Source of the DNA: Candidatus Bathyarchaeota archaeon
Lineage (GTDB): Archaea > Thermoproteota > Bathyarchaeia > 40CM-2-53-6 > FEN-987
Reading direction: 5' to 3'
NCBI GenBank assembly: GCA_023247835.1
Contig: JAHFFU010000056.1
Location: 1 to 6,850 of the forward strand
Length of the DNA stretch: 6,850 bases
Below, piece by piece: positions 5,601 through 6,850 of this stretch; within the stretch, counting starts at the first letter, position 1, and the number at the start of each line of letters is the position of its first letter. The position numbers were made by a program, and so were the translations under genes. The notes beneath the pieces were generated by a model. It was not told the DNA's origin, made no database searches, and was given only the letters and a program-made list of their open reading frames with translations.

Positions 5601-6513
5601 ACAGGGCTAGCAAGAGGTCTTCTTCGGTGTCGTAGAATTCCGGCTTAACGGCTGCGGGTAATGTGGCTTGCCCCTCGGGTGTTCCCTCTCTCCGTAAGAT
5701 GAGAACTCGGCTGGCGCCGTCAGAGCTTACTAGGCTTGCGCAGGTTACGGGGTATTCCGACAATTCGGGGTCCGGGACGCGTGATTCTACTGGCTGGTAG
5801 ACTTCGATGTCGACTGCAACTCTTCTGTATTGAGGTACGGGGCACTCAAGGAGCCTCATCCATTCGTTTGCCAGCCCCTTGTACTCTGAAGACTCATCCT
5901 GAAACAAGCTGTTAATTTCCTTAGTTGCTTGTTCGGGCAGTTGGTAATTCACCGCAGACAGGTGTTTGTCCTTGAATTCATACATCATACCTGGTTCGAG
6001 GCCGCGGTCGTAGATGTAGTTCTCAACATACTTTATGTCCGCTTCCCAGGCAGTAATCGCATCACGCATCGACCCAGTAGGTTTTCCACCGATAGTTAGC
6101 GGGTCTTTCGCAACTATCTTCGCCACTCTGACCTGCTGGCTTCTGAGTGCGTCGAATTTCGTTTCCTCCTCGAAATGGTCGAACCCTGGGTTCCTTGCTA
6201 TTGCATCGACTTTCTGAAGTTCCCCGACCGTTTGTTTGCTGAAGCAGTAGGGCTTGTGACCGGAATCATCGAACCAAAAATAAATCTTATGAGACTTGGG
6301 TTCGTAAAGGCGTAGGAAACATTTCCTCAGACTGCCGTCATAGCCTATGGAAACCAGGTACGAGGGTGGGATCGTGGCTGGTGTTGCGGGAGCGAAAACG
6401 ATGCTCTGACGCTTGATTAGAGGCCTTGGTGCTGGCTTCGTCTCCGTTTTCTCCGTAAAGTAAGCTTCAAGTGTCTTCGCCGTCTGCCAAGCCTCCGGAA
6501 AACCGACTAGCAT
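2620..6513 (-). CDS. polB: Family-B DNA polymerase precursor with intein
   Basis: This is a replicative DNA polymerase with 3'-5' proofreading. The 1297-residue precursor would give an 878-residue enzyme after removal of intein residues 611-1029. The N-terminal domain has the archaeal YLVSIGYDG and TGHKPY-like segments (residues about 52-90). Exonuclease motifs are Exo I DIE (Asp235, Glu237), Exo II N-x3-FD (Asn318, Asp323) and Exo III Y-x3-D (Tyr412, Asp416), all intact. Polymerase motif A is DFASLYPS (Asp517). Motif B is K605-x3-N609-A610, joined after splicing to S1030-Y-G. Motif C is YGDTDS (Asp1076, Asp1078), followed by KKNY (1120-1123) and KGLTGKKR, which resembles TACK-archaeal PolB1-like enzymes. 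A Cys/His-bearing insert (Cys538, Cys545, Cys558) follows motif A. The C-terminus (LESFFGG) looks like a degenerate PCNA-interacting peptide lacking the Gln. The ATG at 6513 is the only reasonable start: the frame is open about 40 nt upstream but has no other start codon. A weak AGGA precedes it by 9 nt. Confidence 0.95.
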   Translation of the reverse strand: MLVGFPEAWQTAKTLEAYFTEKTETKPAPRPLIKRQSIVFAPATPATIPPSYLVSIGYDGSLRKCFLRLYEPKSHKIYFWFDDSGHKPYCFSKQTVGELQKVDAIARNPGFDHFEEETKFDALRSQQVRVAKIVAKDPLTIGGKPTGSMRDAITAWEADIKYVENYIYDRGLEPGMMYEFKDKHLSAVNYQLPEQATKEINSLFQDESSEYKGLANEWMRLLECPVPQYRRVAVDIEVYQPVESRVPDPELSEYPVTCASLVSSDGASRVLILRREGTPEGQATLPAAVKPEFYDTEEDLLLALFQAFLEYPIVVTFNGDDFDLKYLYHRAQRIGFRNEEIPIELGRDVAFLKYGVHIDLYKFFFNRSIQIYAFGQKYRENTLDAVGAALIDTPKVEIKSVSRASYQELAAYCYRDSEIVLNLTSFNDDLVMKLMTALSRISYMTLDDVSRQGVSGWIRSIMFCHHRKRGYLIPRRDEILEVKGQTATEAVIKGKKYKGAIVVEPKPGVHFNVAVLDFASLYPSIIKIWNLGYETVRCPHEDEACRRNLIPGTPHWVCKKKRGLESLLIGSLRDLRVKRYKLRAKDPNLPPTVQSWYKIVSDALKVVLNACFTADTEVLTPFGPRLITDLKVGDEVYTLNEKSGTVEIKPIVQCQHFVYDGHLVEIRNRFVDWKVTDNHELYLGRRIFDKGKSRFRFSKSKALPEIRQPGRRYLFQHSALQSATDGGAFARISLWSSVPSDEKLICIRPNEAWDRKFSQSSRFYHHEFTRRLEHSKTGRFYRTTRAVIDAIAVSPETFERKYKCRLEVNNFEGHGGRTPWSFEPQAFFELVGWYVSEGSIQIRQSNRGFRLARIVISQNPRHRQNRRLITSTIRKLGLAPRIWQGGIAFSSRIMAEFLRDECGTGSREKRLPRFVFQAPVQLRRALLESLMRGDGNIERNYYSTVSPRLAVDFQHLAFTLGVESAITTEPLRSGHIIYRIKMFGRYHHVLRKNHFKITPAKQLDVYCITAQDNHTVYAGRNHKLGWIGQSYGVFGADNFALYCPPVAEATAAIGRHVITQALQKAQELNLEVFYGDTDSIFLGGQDTDSLTKLIEWSRVQLKMELEIDKNYRYLALSSRKKNYFGVMPDGSVDIKGLTGKKRHIPEFLHGAFYQMVSTLSEVKSPADIETAKAKITEIVKRCYLKLRNKEYILQELAFSMMMSRTPEHYTKTTPQHVKAARQLQQAGSEMKPGDIISFVKVRGEPGVKPVQLARLDEVDTEKYIEYIRGTFEQVLDALGVEFEDLAGVKKLESFFGG
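3427..4683 (-). mobile_element. Intein with homing endonuclease in polB motif B
   Basis: A 419-residue in-frame protein-splicing element, precursor residues 611-1029. Block A begins with the nucleophile Cys611 (CFTADTEVLT, then VGDEVYTLN). Block B has T676-x-x-H679 (VTDNHELY). Block F is VYCITAQDNHTVYAG (1005-1019). The C-terminal end is WIGQ followed by Ser1030, the +1 nucleophile. The usual His-Asn end is Gly1028-Gln1029 here, so branch resolution would need Gln cyclisation without the penultimate His. Known inteins ending in Gln, and others lacking the penultimate His, make this plausible but not assured. A LAGLIDADG endonuclease domain lies between the splicing halves. Removing the intein restores KVVLNA joined to SYGVFG, a normal motif B, which fixes both borders to the codon. 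The reading frame is undamaged, and a cell relying on this polymerase needs it to splice. Confidence 0.93.
3709..4029 (-). other. LAGLIDADG homing endonuclease core inside the intein
   Basis: Two LAGLIDADG-type helices are visible: LVGWYVSEG (830-838, acidic residue Glu837) and LLESLMRGDG (926-935, acidic residue Asp934), about 90 residues apart as expected for a monomeric two-motif enzyme. Such domains cut the intein-free allele of the host gene, so the intein is copied into it. Both acidic catalytic residues are kept, so the domain may be active or only recently inactivated. The roughly 145 residues between splicing block B and the first motif hold extra material, including a possible DNA-binding helical segment around 784-802 (RTTRAVIDAIAVSPETF region). 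Confidence 0.85.
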
Positions 6514-6527
6514 GCTTAACGTTCCTA

Positions 6528-6536
6528 CTAAATAAT
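6528..6536 (+). promoter_or_regulatory. Candidate TATA box in the divergent polB / methyltransferase gap
   Basis: CTAAATAAT is the A/T-rich core of the 49-bp gap. On the plus strand its centre near 6532 predicts transcription starting near 6558-6559, four or five bases before GTG 6563, fitting a nearly leaderless message. On the minus strand the same element is too close to the polB ATG (about 19 nt) to act as its TATA box. polB may instead use the weaker CTATTTCAA at about 6544-6552, which would give a very short leader. Confidence 0.4.
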
Positions 6537-6562
6537 TGCGCAGTTGAAATAGTGCTCACAGT

Positions 6563-6850
6563 GTGGATGTGGCCTTGATGAAGAACTCCCTCGCCGTAGC
6601 CATCGAAGCGCTCAGCTGGATGGCCTACGCAGGCCTCGGAGAAAGGACTGCACTATTCAAGGCCGCTGAGCAGATGGGAGTCAACCAAGCTGACGAACTC
6701 CGCCAAGCCCACAGGCTCATCATGGAAACGACCAGATTCCAAAACCGACTCGAATACTTGATTTCACAATTATTCTCCGAGGACGAAATTGGTCAGGTTC
6801 CGCACGGCATAAGGAACTTCCTGAAAATTATTGCGTACCTCAAATATGTT
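6563..6850 (+). CDS. NusB-like domain of an RsmB/NSUN-type RNA methyltransferase, partial
   Basis: An open frame of 96 codons runs off the right edge of the window, so only the N-terminus is seen. The translation is helical and resembles the NusB-like RNA-binding domain that precedes the catalytic domain in many RsmB/Sun (COG0144) m5C methyltransferases: LAVAIEALSWM, LGERTALFKA, then HRLIMETTRFQNRLEYLI, and the GIRNFLKIIAYL segment. The Cys/SAM-binding catalytic part lies outside, so the enzyme assignment is inferred, and a stand-alone NusB-like protein is possible. In-frame starts are GTG 6563, GTG 6569, TTG 6575 and ATG 6578; an upstream stop lies at 6545-6547. None has a clear Shine-Dalgarno. 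I chose GTG 6563 because it lies just after the transcription start predicted from the TATA box, but ATG 6578 (91 codons visible) is nearly as likely. The gene is divergent from polB across 49 bp. Confidence 0.65.
   Translation, partial: MDVALMKNSLAVAIEALSWMAYAGLGERTALFKAAEQMGVNQADELRQAHRLIMETTRFQNRLEYLISQLFSEDEIGQVPHGIRNFLKIIAYLKYV

Noticed and set aside
1..6850. A defence system, CRISPR array or novel multi-gene cassette
   Set aside because: No direct-repeat arrays, nuclease-helicase pairs, toxin-antitoxin pairs or transposases were seen. Apart from the intein and one unknown protein, the genes are core metabolism, replication and probable RNA modification.

Overview
The window looks like chromosomal DNA from an archaeon. 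The main evidence is an archaeal family-B replicative DNA polymerase whose motifs (a KGLTGKKR stretch after the palm, and a Cys/His-containing insert after motif A) resemble the PolB1-like enzymes of the TACK group. An archaeal-type F420-0:gamma-glutamyl ligase, an archaeal-style OMP decarboxylase and TATA-like elements just upstream of several genes agree with this. A Bathyarchaeia/Thaumarchaeota-related source is my best guess. It is an inference from remembered family features, not from a search.

Layout, left to right. Positions 1-165 hold no gene that I can support. Four genes on the minus strand follow: pyrF (166-915), an unrecognised 234-aa protein built from two copies of one roughly 95-100-residue unit (973-1677), cofE (1867-2613) and polB (2620-6513). 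Transcription runs from high to low coordinates. polB and cofE are separated by 6 bp, and the cofE Shine-Dalgarno sequence overlaps the polB stop codon, so they form a tight two-gene operon. A 180-bp gap with two inverted repeats and a TATA-like box separates cofE from the duplicated-domain gene, which lies 57 bp upstream of pyrF. On the plus strand, a divergent gene starts at about 6563 and runs off the right edge. Its first 96 codons resemble the NusB-like N-terminal domain of RsmB/NSUN-type RNA m5C methyltransferases.

The main point of interest is a 419-residue intein in polB (DNA 3427-4683). It interrupts polymerase motif B (KxxxNAxYG) and carries a LAGLIDADG homing endonuclease with both acidic residues present. 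It ends in Gly-Gln instead of the usual His-Asn, and its insertion point appears to be one residue downstream of the classical archaeal pol-b site. After splicing, the polymerase would be 878 residues with intact exonuclease and polymerase motifs.

The genes combine housekeeping functions: DNA replication (polB), F420 coenzyme maturation (cofE), pyrimidine synthesis (pyrF) and probable RNA methylation. Three of the four minus-strand starts share a Shine-Dalgarno element spaced exactly 6 nt from the start codon, which helped fix the GTG (pyrF), ATG (duplicated-domain gene) and TTG (cofE) starts. I saw no tRNA, rRNA, CRISPR array, insertion sequence or defence system. Apart from the intein, this is an ordinary core-genome region.
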